The notes: a model not told the origin generated them from the letters alone. Counted from the first letter of the stretch, positions 33,484 through 42,839 are shown. The stretch is DNA of 64,000 nucleotides from Paenibacillus sp. 32352 (GCF_002042965.1 NZ_MZNT01000001.1:124001-188000), one strand, 5' to 3'. Made by a program: numbers and translations.

Positions 33484-34746
33484 GTGTTTTTAAGAAATTT
33501 TTTCGAAAAAAGATCCGCATTCGATTCTGATTTGACCAATCCGCAACCGTGGCTTATCGATCTATTCGGTGGACCTACTACATCAAGTGGGGAGCGGGTG
33601 ACGACAGACAGTGCGCTGATGAACAGCAATGTTTATACGGTAGCCAGTATTTTAGGCGGCGATGTTGGGAAATTACCCATTCAACTATTCAAACGAAAAG
33701 GCCGCAGCGTTCAAAAAGACACAGATCATCCGGTTTCCTCGCTCCTCGGAATTCGACCGAACCCGTACATGAGTGCCTACACCTTCAAAGAATTGATGAT
33801 GGTTCATTTGCTAGTGTGGGGGAACTGTTACGCTAATATCGAATGGGGATGGGACGGGTACCCTGTTGGTTTATGGCCGCTAAACCCTTCCGTTACCGAT
33901 GTGCATCTTGATCCAGACACAGGGAAGGTTTGGTATTCCACGATCTTGCCCAACGGAGAACCGCGCAAGCTGCTGTGGACGGATCTATTTCATTTAAAGC
34001 TGATTAGCAAAACAGGGTTGAAGGGAATTACCCCTATTAGCGTATTGCGTGAGGAAATCGGTGTTCAGCAATCTGTTCAAAAGTTTTTAGGGGCCTTTTA
34101 TTCCAATGGCACCGCAACAAGGGGAATATTGAAAGTGCCTGCGCCCACAACGTTAGATAAGGAAGCTAAGGTAAAGGTCCGGGAGGAATGGCAGAATTTT
34201 AATTCAGGCATTACCAATGCGCATCGGATTGCCATTTTGGATGGGGGTTTAGATTACCAAAATCTTGGGATGCCGCTCAAGGATGCCGAATTTATTGAAA
34301 GCCGAAAATTCGGTATTTTGGAAGTGGCTAAATTATATAAGATGCCCCCGCACAAGCTCGGCCAGCTGGACAGAGCCACTTTCAGCAATATTGAACAGCA
34401 ATCCATCGATTATGTCAAAAATACGCTGCTGCCCTATTTTGTAAATTGGGAACAGGAAATCAATTACAAGTTATTCACGGCATCCGAGCAAAAAAAATAT
34501 TACACGAAATTCAATGTTACTGGCGAGCTGCGCGGCGACAGTCAGAGTCGGGCGCAATTTTATAAAGAAATGGTTCTTGCCGGTATCTATTCCATTAACG
34601 AGGTTCGAGAGCTGGAGGAGCGGGAAGGAATAGGGGCTGCTGGAGATAAGCACCTTGTTCCGTTGAACTACACCACGATAGAGAACATTGAAAAAGCTCA
34701 AGGTGAACCGACAGATCCGAACACGAAAGGGGGTGATGAACAGTGA
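33484..34746 (+). CDS. HK97-family portal protein
   Basis: 420 aa from GTG 33484. Forms the dodecameric ring for DNA entry. Typical features: N-terminal TTDSALMNSNVYTVASILGGDVGKLPIQLF, central HPVSSLLGIRPNPYMSAYTFKE, and FGILEVAKLYKMPPHKLGQLDRATFSNIEQQ. Stop overlaps the protease start by 4 bases. Confidence 0.95.
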   Translation: MFLRNFFEKRSAFDSDLTNPQPWLIDLFGGPTTSSGERVTTDSALMNSNVYTVASILGGDVGKLPIQLFKRKGRSVQKDTDHPVSSLLGIRPNPYMSAYTFKELMMVHLLVWGNCYANIEWGWDGYPVGLWPLNPSVTDVHLDPDTGKVWYSTILPNGEPRKLLWTDLFHLKLISKTGLKGITPISVLREEIGVQQSVQKFLGAFYSNGTATRGILKVPAPTTLDKEAKVKVREEWQNFNSGITNAHRIAILDGGLDYQNLGMPLKDAEFIESRKFGILEVAKLYKMPPHKLGQLDRATFSNIEQQSIDYVKNTLLPYFVNWEQEINYKLFTASEQKKYYTKFNVTGELRGDSQSRAQFYKEMVLAGIYSINEVRELEEREGIGAAGDKHLVPLNYTTIENIEKAQGEPTDPNTKGGDEQ

Positions 34747-35342
34747 AGGAGAAGCAGCTTCGGTATCTGAAGGTTGATAAAATTGAGGTTCGCACCACGC
34801 AGCCTAATGAAGGTGAGCAGGCCCGAACGATTAGTGGTTACGTCGTAAAGTGGAACATGCGCAGCCAGTTAATTTGGGGCGAATTCTATGAGAAAGTCGC
34901 AAAGGGAGCTTTTGCCCGTTCGCTTGAAGAAAACACGATCAAAATGTTGTGGGATCATAAAACCAATTTTGTCCTAGGATCGACTAAAAGCAGTACACTG
35001 CGGCTTCAGGAGGACGATACGGGCCTTTATTTTGAATGTGACCTTCCGAATAACTCCTGGGGAAACGATGCATTTGAATCTATTCAGCGTGGTGATGTGG
35101 ATGGTGTAAGCTTTGGATTCTATGTACGCGATGATACATGGCAGTATTTGCGCGATGATGACGTATACGAGCGAACGTTACTCGATGTAGACTTGTTTGA
35201 AACATCGCCCACACCATTTCCGGCATATCAAGACTCTGAGGTGAACAGCCGGAGCATTGAGTCTCTCGGAATCATTCCGAAAGAACAGCGCCGCCTTTCA
35301 AAAGAAAAATTGTTATTCGAAATCGACCTTCTCGCAATTTAA
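34743..35342 (+). CDS. HK97-family prohead protease
   Basis: 199 aa from GTG 34743. Serine protease that matures the capsid: TISGYVVKWN, FYEKVAKGAF, MLWDHKTNFVLG with the catalytic His, GVSFGFYV with the catalytic Ser, DLFETSPTPFPAYQDS. Overlaps the portal gene; a terminator covers its 3' end. Confidence 0.93.
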   Translation: MKEKQLRYLKVDKIEVRTTQPNEGEQARTISGYVVKWNMRSQLIWGEFYEKVAKGAFARSLEENTIKMLWDHKTNFVLGSTKSSTLRLQEDDTGLYFECDLPNNSWGNDAFESIQRGDVDGVSFGFYVRDDTWQYLRDDDVYERTLLDVDLFETSPTPFPAYQDSEVNSRSIESLGIIPKEQRRLSKEKLLFEIDLLAI

Positions 35343-35358
35343 GAAAGGTCGTTTTTTT
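35324..35358 (+). terminator. Terminator between prohead protease and capsid genes
   Basis: CGACCTT / AAGGTCG with seven T following; the left arm lies inside the last codons of the protease gene. Might attenuate upstream transcription ahead of capsid. Confidence 0.7.
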
Positions 35359-35388
35359 ATTCCCAAAAATCGAAAGTGAGGAACGAAT

Positions 35389-36546
35389 ATGGACCCGAAA
35401 GAAAGAGAACTGCGCCAGAAGCTTGCAAAATTATTGGGTGAAGCCAGGAGTTTAGCCGAGGAAGGAAAACTTGCCGAAGCGACGGCCATCAAGGACCAGG
35501 CCACAGAAATCCGCAAGCAAATTGATACGTTGGTAGAGATTCGAGGTTTGACTCCAGAAGCACAAACCATTCCGGTTGCGCCAGAGCAACGCGAAACGGA
35601 TAACAGCTTGGAATATCGAACCGTTTTCTTTAAGGCGCTGAGAAATAAATCCTTAACCCAGGAAGAGCGGGACCTCTTGGAGGAAAAAGCGGCTGAGATC
35701 CGAGCCATGTCCGGCAAAACGGACGAAGACGGCGGGCTTGTCATCCCTGATGATGTTCAGACGACGATCAATGAGCTTTCCAGGGGATTTGACGCGTTGG
35801 AACAATATGTGACAGTTGAAAAGGTAAGGACACGTTCGGGTTCTCGTGTACTAGAGAAAAACGCGGATATGGTCCCATTTGCGGAAGTGGATGAGATGGG
35901 AGAAATTCCAGAAACGGATAGCCCGAAATTTTCAAAATTGGAGTATGCAGTGAAAGATCGTTCCGGCATACTGCCGCTATCGCGAACGTTACTCCAAGAC
36001 AGTGATCAAGCCATTCTTGATTATGTTACCAGATGGCTAGGGAAAAAGTCTAAAATCACACGTAACAAACTGATTTTGGATCAACTGAAGAATTTGTCTA
36101 AAAAAGATATTTCTACCTTCGATGATATTAAGGACATTTTGAACGTTACCTTGGACCCGGCTATTGCAGCAACATCTATTATTTTGACTAACCAAGACGG
36201 ATTCAATTTCCTTGATAAAATGAAGGATTCAGACGGTAAATATATTCTAACGCCGGATGTGACCCAACCAAAACGGAAAGTATTAGATGGTCGTATTCCA
36301 ATTGTCGTTGTAGCCAACCGTTTCTTACCGACAACTGGAACGACAACAAAGAAAGCACCGGTGATTATTGGGGATTTGAAGGAAGCTATCGTTTTGTTCA
36401 AGCGTGAAGAAATGGAAGTGGCCTCTACCGAAATCGGCGGTGACGCGTTCAAACGCAATACGCTTGATGTTCGAGCCATCCAACGTGACGATGTAAAGAC
36501 TTGGGACGCAGATGCCGCGATTTACGCGGAAATCACGCTTTCATAA
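35389..36546 (+). CDS. HK97-fold major capsid protein
   Basis: 385 aa. An N-terminal ~85-residue coiled scaffolding (delta) segment (RELRQKLAKLLGEARSLAEE) is followed by the mature capsid, starting around KTDEDGGLVIPDDVQTTI; also GILPLSRTLLQDSDQAILDYV and a conserved DVRAIQRDDVKTWD near the end. The protease just upstream probably removes the delta part. SD GTGAGGAA. Confidence 0.95.
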   Translation: MDPKERELRQKLAKLLGEARSLAEEGKLAEATAIKDQATEIRKQIDTLVEIRGLTPEAQTIPVAPEQRETDNSLEYRTVFFKALRNKSLTQEERDLLEEKAAEIRAMSGKTDEDGGLVIPDDVQTTINELSRGFDALEQYVTVEKVRTRSGSRVLEKNADMVPFAEVDEMGEIPETDSPKFSKLEYAVKDRSGILPLSRTLLQDSDQAILDYVTRWLGKKSKITRNKLILDQLKNLSKKDISTFDDIKDILNVTLDPAIAATSIILTNQDGFNFLDKMKDSDGKYILTPDVTQPKRKVLDGRIPIVVVANRFLPTTGTTTKKAPVIIGDLKEAIVLFKREEMEVASTEIGGDAFKRNTLDVRAIQRDDVKTWDADAAIYAEITLS

Positions 36547-36560
36547 GCGAGGGATGACCC

Positions 36561-37109
36561 TTGTTGACCACACTGGAACGAGCTAAGAGGTTACTTCAGA
36601 TACCACCTGATGATACGAGTCAGGATGATATAGTTGTTTACCTGATGGCGTCTTCTCAAGCGATCGAGAAATTTTGTAAGAGGGCCTTTCGAAAAAGTAT
36701 TTATACCGAGACGGTAAGCGGAAGCGGAAGTATGCACCTGGTTCTCCGTGAGTTTCCGATTCATGATGTGCTGAACGTAAAAATCGGGGAACAAGAGATT
36801 ACGGATTATAGGATTATACCGGAAGGTATGCTCTTTCGTGCAGCTGGGTGGCCGAAAGGGTCGTATAACGTTCATGTCCAATACGAAGCGGGATACGTCC
36901 TTCCCGGAGACGAGACACCAGAAAACCCCCGTACATTGCCAGAGACATTAGAAATTGCTTGTGTCATGTATGCCCAAGCGTTGATGCGTGAACCGGGCGT
37001 CAGCGCGGAGCGGGTGGGTGATCTCTCAGTGACATATGCTAACGAAGGGGAGGGCTTGCCGTTTGCAGTAAAAGCCCTCATAACCCCTTATATAGGGCGG
37101 TGGGTTTGA
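36561..37109 (+). CDS. Head-tail connector protein (HK97 gp6-like)
   Basis: 182 aa from TTG 36561 (or the next TTG codon), after GAGGGATGA. N-terminal helices of the gp6 kind (DIVVYLMASSQAIEKFCKRAF), then a beta-region VRLREFPI-like LVLREFPIHDVLNVKI. Joins portal to tail. Next gene starts on its stop. Confidence 0.85.
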   Translation: MLTTLERAKRLLQIPPDDTSQDDIVVYLMASSQAIEKFCKRAFRKSIYTETVSGSGSMHLVLREFPIHDVLNVKIGEQEITDYRIIPEGMLFRAAGWPKGSYNVHVQYEAGYVLPGDETPENPRTLPETLEIACVMYAQALMREPGVSAERVGDLSVTYANEGEGLPFAVKALITPYIGRWV

Positions 37110-37594
37110 TGGCAAAGAAGACACGCGCCAGAAGGGCGAATGTAACGATCGACGGCTCAAGCAATTTACCGGATATCGTTAACAAGTTACGGAAGCTCGC
37201 AGAAAAAGAGGTGTACATCGGTTCTATGGGAGGCGACGAGGATCTTGCTATTACCTCGGCTGTCTTGGAATATGGATCAATTAAAGGGAATATCCCAGCG
37301 CGGTCTTATATCGGCTCAGGAAAACGAAGGGCGACGCCCATCATTTCGAAAGTAGCTAAAGCCGGTGTGCAAAAGGTGATTGACGGCAACATGCAGCCTG
37401 AAAAGCTGCTGCAAGAGATCGGGGAGAAAGGACAAGAGCGGGTTCTCAAGAACTTTGACAAAATTCGGACGCCGCCATTGTCCCCCATCTACGCCAAGCA
37501 AAAAGGAACCAATAAGCTGCTAGTCCTGGAAGAAGATCTAAGGGACTCCATTTCCTATGTCGTTATGCCGAAAGGAAGGGGGAATAACCAGTGA
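37109..37594 (+). CDS. Tail-completion / head-tail joining protein (HK97 gp10-like)
   Basis: 161 aa from ATG 37109 (TGATG overlap). VYIGSMGGDEDLAITSAVLEYGS and IPARSYIGSGKRRATP are typical for minor head-tail proteins of the gp10 group in contractile phages. Exact place in the neck is inferred. Confidence 0.7.
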   Translation: MAKKTRARRANVTIDGSSNLPDIVNKLRKLAEKEVYIGSMGGDEDLAITSAVLEYGSIKGNIPARSYIGSGKRRATPIISKVAKAGVQKVIDGNMQPEKLLQEIGEKGQERVLKNFDKIRTPPLSPIYAKQKGTNKLLVLEEDLRDSISYVVMPKGRGNNQ

Positions 37595-37935
37595 GGTTTC
37601 GATTTGCTAACACGCTTCGGCGTTACAGTAAGCCGTACACCCTATTGCGGGAAGTCAAAGGCCAGTACGATGCAGACGGTGTATATATTCCTTCGAAACC
37701 TGAACCGGTCATGTTATCGGGGAACATTCAGCCAATCAGTGATAAACTGCTTCAGGATGAGGGCGGCAGGTACAACATGGATGACCGCACCTTGTACACG
37801 ACATTTCGGCACAATCGAGGGGAAATTATCGAGTACGAAGGTAAACAGTTTACCATTGATTCTGATGCCCCGAGGGACTATACCGATGTAAACCAGTACA
37901 CAATGAAGCGGGTGAGCACGCATGATCCCGTTTGA
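37591..37935 (+). CDS. Phage neck / head-tail adaptor protein
   Basis: 114 aa from GTG 37591, 4-base overlap with the previous gene. Beta-rich (PVMLSGNIQPISDKLLQDEGG, EIIEYEGKQFTID), in the position of a head-closure or adaptor protein. Assignment is mainly by position. Confidence 0.6.
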   Translation: MRFRFANTLRRYSKPYTLLREVKGQYDADGVYIPSKPEPVMLSGNIQPISDKLLQDEGGRYNMDDRTLYTTFRHNRGEIIEYEGKQFTIDSDAPRDYTDVNQYTMKRVSTHDPV

Positions 37936-38425
37936 ATCCATTCGGTCCAGCATCGTAAGGAACCTTTCGAAATATCTCGGCATCAAGGTGATTGAACTCA
38001 ATGTTGCAGCTCCCATGCCAGAATATCCTTTCTTGACTTACGATTTTACCGATTTTGGAAGCAGCCAAGGAATAGCGGCTGAATATAGGGTCGGAGATAC
38101 GAAGCAGCAAAAAGAGATCGTTACATTTACGGTCTCTTTTTTGTCCTATGCCGAAACGAAAGCTGAAAGTATCCAATATGCCTTACGTTCCAAGGACTGG
38201 TTCCATACCCTCGGCCATCTTCTGTTGAAAGAAAGCATGGATGTGATTGTTGTAGATATTGGAGAAATCACAAATCGGGACGTACGAATAGGAGTGGAAT
38301 GGGAACGACGGCAAGGGTTTGAAGTAGAGTTTCGGACGACCAACTTGATTGACTTTCCGACAGGATCAGAGGGAACCGAGACGATTGATAAAGCAAACAT
38401 AAAGGAGATGGACAATATTGGCTAA
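37922..38425 (+). CDS. Phage neck terminator-like protein (LIC_12616 type)
   Basis: 167 aa, overlapping the previous gene by 14 bases. PEYPFLTYDFTDFGSS, KEIVTFTVSFLSYAETKAES, VEWERRQGFEVEFRT match the LIC_12616-like tail terminator group in contractile phages. Caps the tail tube. Confidence 0.75.
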   Translation: MIPFESIRSSIVRNLSKYLGIKVIELNVAAPMPEYPFLTYDFTDFGSSQGIAAEYRVGDTKQQKEIVTFTVSFLSYAETKAESIQYALRSKDWFHTLGHLLLKESMDVIVVDIGEITNRDVRIGVEWERRQGFEVEFRTTNLIDFPTGSEGTETIDKANIKEMDNIG

Positions 38426-39425
38426 AAGTGATGTGATCGTCACAATCGATTTACAGAAGCCGACACCTAAGATTGGCTTTGGAAAGCCGCTCATTCTCGG
38501 CTCCAGCACGGCGGGAGCTGCCTACAAAACCTATTTGGATTTGGATGCGGTCAAGGCAGACTATGCCGCATCTACTGAAGAATACAAAGCAGCGGCTGCG
38601 CTCTTTGGACAGGGCGACGATTCACCGCGAGAAATCGCTATTATGTGCCGTAAGACAGGGGCAACGGCCCAGACCATTCCGGAAATTATGGCAACCGCCT
38701 TCCTGAAGGATTGGTTTTTCCTCGTGACAACGAGCACTTTAATTGAAGACTTAACGGCTATTGCGGATGCTGTAGAGGCAGACGGTATGCGGATGTTCTT
38801 TGCTCGGGTGAGTGACAAAGCGGATTTGGCACTACTCAAAGCCAAAAAATATAAGCAAACCGTTGTACTCTATCATACCGATTTACCGAAATACCCGGAG
38901 TCTGCTTGGATTGGCCGGACTGGTTCGGCTGATGTCGGAAGTGTTACATGGAAATTCAAGACGTTGACCGGCATTGCTGCACTGGATCTAACTTCAACGG
39001 AGATAGACGAGATTCATAATCTTGGAGCAAATACCTATGTTACAAAGGCCGGTGACGATGTAACGACGGAAGGTAAAACCATTTCGGGTGAATACATTGA
39101 TATCATCCATGCAAAAGCCTACATTCGGTCATCGATTGAGTATGCGGTGCAAAAGCTGCTCAATAGCAGCCCGAAAATATCCTATGACGATAATGGCATT
39201 GCGCAAATTGAAAGTGTGGTGCGTGCGGTATTACAACGAGCCGATAACCAGGGATTAATTGCCAAGGATAGCAACGGTCTGGGGATCTATAGCACAAGCT
39301 TCAAGGGGCGGGCAGACGTCGATCCTGCGGATCGTGCAGCGCGAATCTATAACGGGGGAGAGTTTAGCTTCGAGTTAGCGGGGGCTATCCATGAGACCAA
39401 AATTCGCGGCGTTATTAAACTGTAA
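38418..39425 (+). CDS. Contractile tail sheath protein (DUF3383-like)
   Basis: 335 aa from TTG 38418 with AAAGGAG. Opens with a repeated beta-pattern VIVTIDLQKPTPKIGFGKPLIL and ends ... GRADVDPADRAARIYNGG plus FSFELAGAIHETKIRGVI, as in small sheath proteins of the DUF3383 type. Shows that the phage has a contractile (myovirus-like) tail. Confidence 0.82.
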   Translation: MAKSDVIVTIDLQKPTPKIGFGKPLILGSSTAGAAYKTYLDLDAVKADYAASTEEYKAAAALFGQGDDSPREIAIMCRKTGATAQTIPEIMATAFLKDWFFLVTTSTLIEDLTAIADAVEADGMRMFFARVSDKADLALLKAKKYKQTVVLYHTDLPKYPESAWIGRTGSADVGSVTWKFKTLTGIAALDLTSTEIDEIHNLGANTYVTKAGDDVTTEGKTISGEYIDIIHAKAYIRSSIEYAVQKLLNSSPKISYDDNGIAQIESVVRAVLQRADNQGLIAKDSNGLGIYSTSFKGRADVDPADRAARIYNGGEFSFELAGAIHETKIRGVIKL

Positions 39426-39438
39426 GGAGTGAACAGCA

Positions 39439-39831
39439 ATGGAAACCAAAACATATGACGCCAAGGACGTATCTGTAATCGTTGACGGCGTATACTTAAC
39501 TGGCTTTGGTGAAGATATGGTCGAAGTGGCAAAGGCCGAAAACAATTATGAAGTAAAGGTTGGGGCGCAAGGTGATACGACTCGTTCCAAAATCAACAAC
39601 AAAACAGGCACGATTAAAGTAACGCTCCTGCAATCCAGCCCGCAAGTTCCCTATCTGGACATTCTGGCGAATAGCGGCAAATTGGTGCCTATTACCGTCA
39701 TTTACGCAGGTGAACCAAAGGAGATATCTTCAGCCACGGAAGCCTTTGTTCAAAAGCCTGCCGATCGGAAGTACAAATCTTCAGGCGAAGATCGGGAATA
39801 CGAGTTCCAATGTCTTGACCTCAGCATGTAA
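39439..39831 (+). CDS. Tail tube protein (DUF3277-like)
   Basis: 130 aa. Beta-barrel sequence with DAKDVSVIVDGVYLTGFGED, KINNKTGTIKVTLLQSSPQV; position right after the sheath is that of the inner tube. SD AAGGAG. Confidence 0.82.
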   Translation: METKTYDAKDVSVIVDGVYLTGFGEDMVEVAKAENNYEVKVGAQGDTTRSKINNKTGTIKVTLLQSSPQVPYLDILANSGKLVPITVIYAGEPKEISSATEAFVQKPADRKYKSSGEDREYEFQCLDLSM

Positions 39832-39865
39832 CCAAATAAAAACAATCTAAGGAGAGAATTTAATC

Positions 39866-40162
39866 ATGGCTAACTTTAAACAAAAAAAATACACGTCCCA
39901 ATCCAACAAGACTTATCTGTTTCAGCATCCAGGTGTGCGGATGGTGTCCAAAATCAATGATGCCGCTAAAAATAAATTCGGAGTCGTTCTGGAAGAGCGG
40001 CTTGCCGAAGAGGTGCTGAAGCATGTTGTCGTTGATCCAAAAATGAAAATTGATGACTTTGATACGTATGCTGAGTACAAAGAAATCATCAACAAGGCGT
40101 ACAGTTTTATTTCCGGCGAAGATTCGGATGATGAAGATGACGATCAGCAAGCAGGAAGCTAA
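39866..40162 (+). CDS. Tail assembly chaperone, upstream frame
   Basis: 98 aa, AAGGAGAG upstream. Begins like other XkdN/gpG-type chaperones and ends in an acidic tail (SGEDSDDEDDDQQAGS). The downstream frame overlaps by 26 bases in the +1 (or -2) phase, the usual arrangement for a frameshifted chaperone pair. Confidence 0.75.
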   Translation: MANFKQKKYTSQSNKTYLFQHPGVRMVSKINDAAKNKFGVVLEERLAEEVLKHVVVDPKMKIDDFDTYAEYKEIINKAYSFISGEDSDDEDDDQQAGS

Positions 40163-40322
40163 GCGTCGCGCTGAAGAACGTTGGGGACAATGGCGGCTTT
40201 TGTTGTCTGGAATGATTACTTATCGCGATCTGGATCATATGGACGATGATGACATCATGGAAGCAAACGCAGCGCTAGACATCCACATTGAAATGCAAAA
40301 GAAAGCAAATAGCGGGAAATAA
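40137..40322 (+). CDS. Tail assembly chaperone, downstream frame
   Basis: 61 aa from ATG 40137, without a clear ribosome site. The frame is open further upstream, so it may be reached by programmed frameshift from the preceding gene instead. RRAEERWGQWRLLLSGMITY and DDDDIMEANAALDIHIE are typical of gpT-like extensions. Confidence 0.65.
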   Translation: MTISKQEAKRRAEERWGQWRLLLSGMITYRDLDHMDDDDIMEANAALDIHIEMQKKANSGK

Positions 40323-40343
40323 TCCGCTTGGGCGGTGAAACTC

Positions 40344-41063
40344 ATGGGTGTGATTGGCAACCTCATGTTCGCTATCGGTTTTAAGGTGGCAAGCGACAAA
40401 ATCAAGAAAGCGGAGCGGGATATAGACCGGCTTTCCGGCGGCATGGGCAAGCTGGATAACAGCATTGAAGGCACGAAAAACGCGGTGTTCGGTCTGGGCA
40501 AATCGTTTTCGCATATTGCCGACATCGGGGCCGGGATGCTCGCCGGTCTCTCTTTCGTTGAAATCGGCCAAGGTCTCTTTCATGCTGCCGATGATGCCAA
40601 CAGCGCTTTTGGACGTATTCAAGCGGCCACCGGAGCGACAGCGGAACAAATGGAAGCAACCAAGAGTGTTGCAACCAATCTCTACAATCAAAACTTCGGA
40701 GAAAATTGGGATGATCTAGGAAAGTCCATTTCCATTGCGCAGCAGATTACCAAGCAGCAAGGGGATGAGCTAGAGAATACTACCAGAAACGCCTTACTTA
40801 TGCGTGACGTGTTCGAATTCGATATACCCGAATCGGTTAAGACAGCGGATACGATGTATCGCAATTTCGGTATCACGACGGATGAGGCGTTTACTTTATT
40901 GGCCCAGGGAGCACAAAAAGGTCTTGATAAGTCGGGGGAATTACTTGATACCGCGAACGAATACAGCCCCTATTTTCGCGCCTTGGGCTTCTCTGCAAAT
41001 GAAATGTTCGATACGTTTAGCGCTGGCCTTGACGCCGGCGCTTTTAATTTGGACAAAGTCGGT
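40344..41063 (+). CDS. Tail tape-measure protein, exon 1
   Basis: First 240 codons of the tape-measure gene, which sets tail length. ATG 40344 follows GGTGA (GTG 40335 possible). Starts with IGFKVASDKIKKAERDIDRL, then a hydrophobic stretch and ...AGAFNLDKVG. Without splicing the frame adds eight codons and stops at 41087. Joined to 41292 it continues in frame as VG-DAVKEFNIRAKDG, the normal tape-measure continuation. Confidence 0.85.
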
Positions 41064-41291
41064 AAACCACTGCATTGCCGACTCTAAATTGCGGTATAAA
41101 GCAAGAAGGGTGTGAATCCTAACTTGAACCGAAGGCTATACCAAGTATAGTCAGGGGCAGAGCATAGAGGGTGAAAAGATATAATCCCTCCAAGAGACCG
41201 CGACATGGCGAATCCATGAAAACGTATGCCGATCTTACAGGAAAACGAACTGTAAGAACTGAGGGATAAAAAGCCTTCAGGGTAACAGTAG
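41064..41291 (+). ncRNA. Group I intron in the tape-measure gene (228 nt)
   Basis: 5' exon end AGTCGGT (41057-41063) pairs with GCCGACT (41077-41083), giving P1 with a U-G wobble exactly at the splice site. Directly before it CTGCATT (41070-41076) pairs with the 3' exon start GATGCAG (41292-41298), giving P10. The intron ends in G (41291). Local hairpins include CATGG/CCATG, CTTACAG/CTGTAAG and CTGAGGG/CCTTCAG. No ORF inside, so no homing enzyme. The catalytic core (P3-P8, P7) was not folded. Confidence 0.82.
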
Positions 41292-42839
41292 GATGCAGTA
41301 AAAGAATTTAACATCCGGGCTAAGGATGGATCGAAAACAACTACGGAAGCTTTTGAAATGCTGGGGCTCAATGCAGAGGAAATGATGAAAACATTCGCCT
41401 CGGGCGGGCCTCAAGCGAAAGAGGCGTTTGGTAAGATTCTGCAAATGATTGCGGCCGTCGAAGATCCGGTTGATAAAAATACCATTGGCGTGGCCTTAAT
41501 GGGAACACAGTTTGAAGACTTGGAAGCCACGGTAGTAGAGGCTATGGGTGTCGCACAAAATCAGTTTGATATGACAAAAGACACGATGAGCGAGATTAAC
41601 AACATCAAATTTGAAAATGCGGGCCAAGCATTGGCGATGATAGGCAGACAGATTGAGACGGGGGTTATTCAGCCTATAGGAAACCTCTTACTGCCGCTAT
41701 TATCCTCTCTTTCTGTAGCCATTGGGTTTGTCATTGATCATTTTGACATTTTCGGACCGGCACTTGCGGCATTTGGAATCATCATTGCCGTAGCCGTGGC
41801 CCCTGCCCTCTTGGGGATGGCCGCTGCCGGTTGGGCTGCTATTGCACCGTGGCTTCCCTTTATAGGGATAGCCGTTGCGGTTGGGGCCGCAGTTGCCGGG
41901 CTTGTCTATGCGTGGAAAAACAATATGTTTGGACTCCAGGATTGGACAAACCAGGCTCTGGAGAAAGCCAAGGCGATATTCGATAGCTTGTTAATCAAAG
42001 TGAACACTGTGTTTTCCGGAATTAAGTCATATATCGATTCGATTATGCCTTATATTCAACAGATTTTTGAGACGGTAATGCCTATCATCAAAACGATCTT
42101 CTTAACCCATCTAACCATTATGGGGGAAGTCACCAATTTGGTGTTCAACACTGCATGGGACATTATTAGTTGGGCGTTCAATAACATATGGAATCTCGTT
42201 TCGATTGTTTGGACGGCCATATCGGGTATCTTTAAAGCGTTCCTCCAATTTATAACGGGCGATTTCAGTGGTGCATTTTCAACCCTACAAGAAACGATTG
42301 GAAAAGTGTTTGAAGGCATCAAAACCTATTTTGTCGAGTTTGTCGGTGGTGCCATCGACATTGGGAAAAACTTTGTTCAAGGGCTTATCCAGGGCGTATT
42401 AAACTCGGCAGGAGCTGTATGGGATGCCGTTACCTCCATTGGCAAAGGGATGAAGGATTCCATAACTAGCTTCCTGGACATCCATTCTCCTTCACGAGTC
42501 ATGATGGAGGTCGGGTACTTCACTGGTGAAGGATTGGCACAAGGGATTGCAAGCACCGAACAACAAGTAAATAATGCTTCGTTAGGTTTGGCAGAAGAGA
42601 TTGTTTCCCCGTATGACCAACAAGCTGCCTCTGCGCCTACGCCTGCTTCAGCTCCGGCAGCGGCTTCGTATGCTGCGGGGGGTTCGAACCAAAGCTTCCA
42701 TTTTGTTATTGAGGTGAAGGGGGATACACCGGTAAGTCAGCAATCGGCTGTTGAGATTAAAAACGAGCTCGCTCCAGCGATTCAAGAGATCTTTGAAAGC
42801 ACAGGACGGCGTTTAAGCCTTGCGGGAGGTGCAGGCTAG
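41292..42839 (+). CDS. Tail tape-measure protein, exon 2
   Basis: 515 codons after the intron. TTEAFEMLGLNAEEMMKTFASGG, then long hydrophobic and Ala-rich segments (LAAFGIIIAVAVAPALLGMAA) and a C-terminal DIHSPSRVMMEVGYFTGEGLAQGI motif typical of tape-measure proteins. The spliced product would be 755 aa. An internal ATG (41358) has no clear ribosome site. Confidence 0.88.
   Translation, partial: DAVKEFNIRAKDGSKTTTEAFEMLGLNAEEMMKTFASGGPQAKEAFGKILQMIAAVEDPVDKNTIGVALMGTQFEDLEATVVEAMGVAQNQFDMTKDTMSEINNIKFENAGQALAMIGRQIETGVIQPIGNLLLPLLSSLSVAIGFVIDHFDIFGPALAAFGIIIAVAVAPALLGMAAAGWAAIAPWLPFIGIAVAVGAAVAGLVYAWKNNMFGLQDWTNQALEKAKAIFDSLLIKVNTVFSGIKSYIDSIMPYIQQIFETVMPIIKTIFLTHLTIMGEVTNLVFNTAWDIISWAFNNIWNLVSIVWTAISGIFKAFLQFITGDFSGAFSTLQETIGKVFEGIKTYFVEFVGGAIDIGKNFVQGLIQGVLNSAGAVWDAVTSIGKGMKDSITSFLDIHSPSRVMMEVGYFTGEGLAQGIASTEQQVNNASLGLAEEIVSPYDQQAASAPTPASAPAAASYAAGGSNQSFHFVIEVKGDTPVSQQSAVEIKNELAPAIQEIFESTGRRLSLAGGAG

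Noticed and set aside
41101..41291. Group II intron
   Set aside because: No GTGYG start, no domain V-like hairpin near the 3' end, and the end is G, not AY.
41064..41357. Tape-measure gene as a frameshifted pseudogene or two separate genes
   Set aside because: The gap of 228 nt restores the frame exactly, and the P1 and P10 pairings explain both boundaries; random decay would not.
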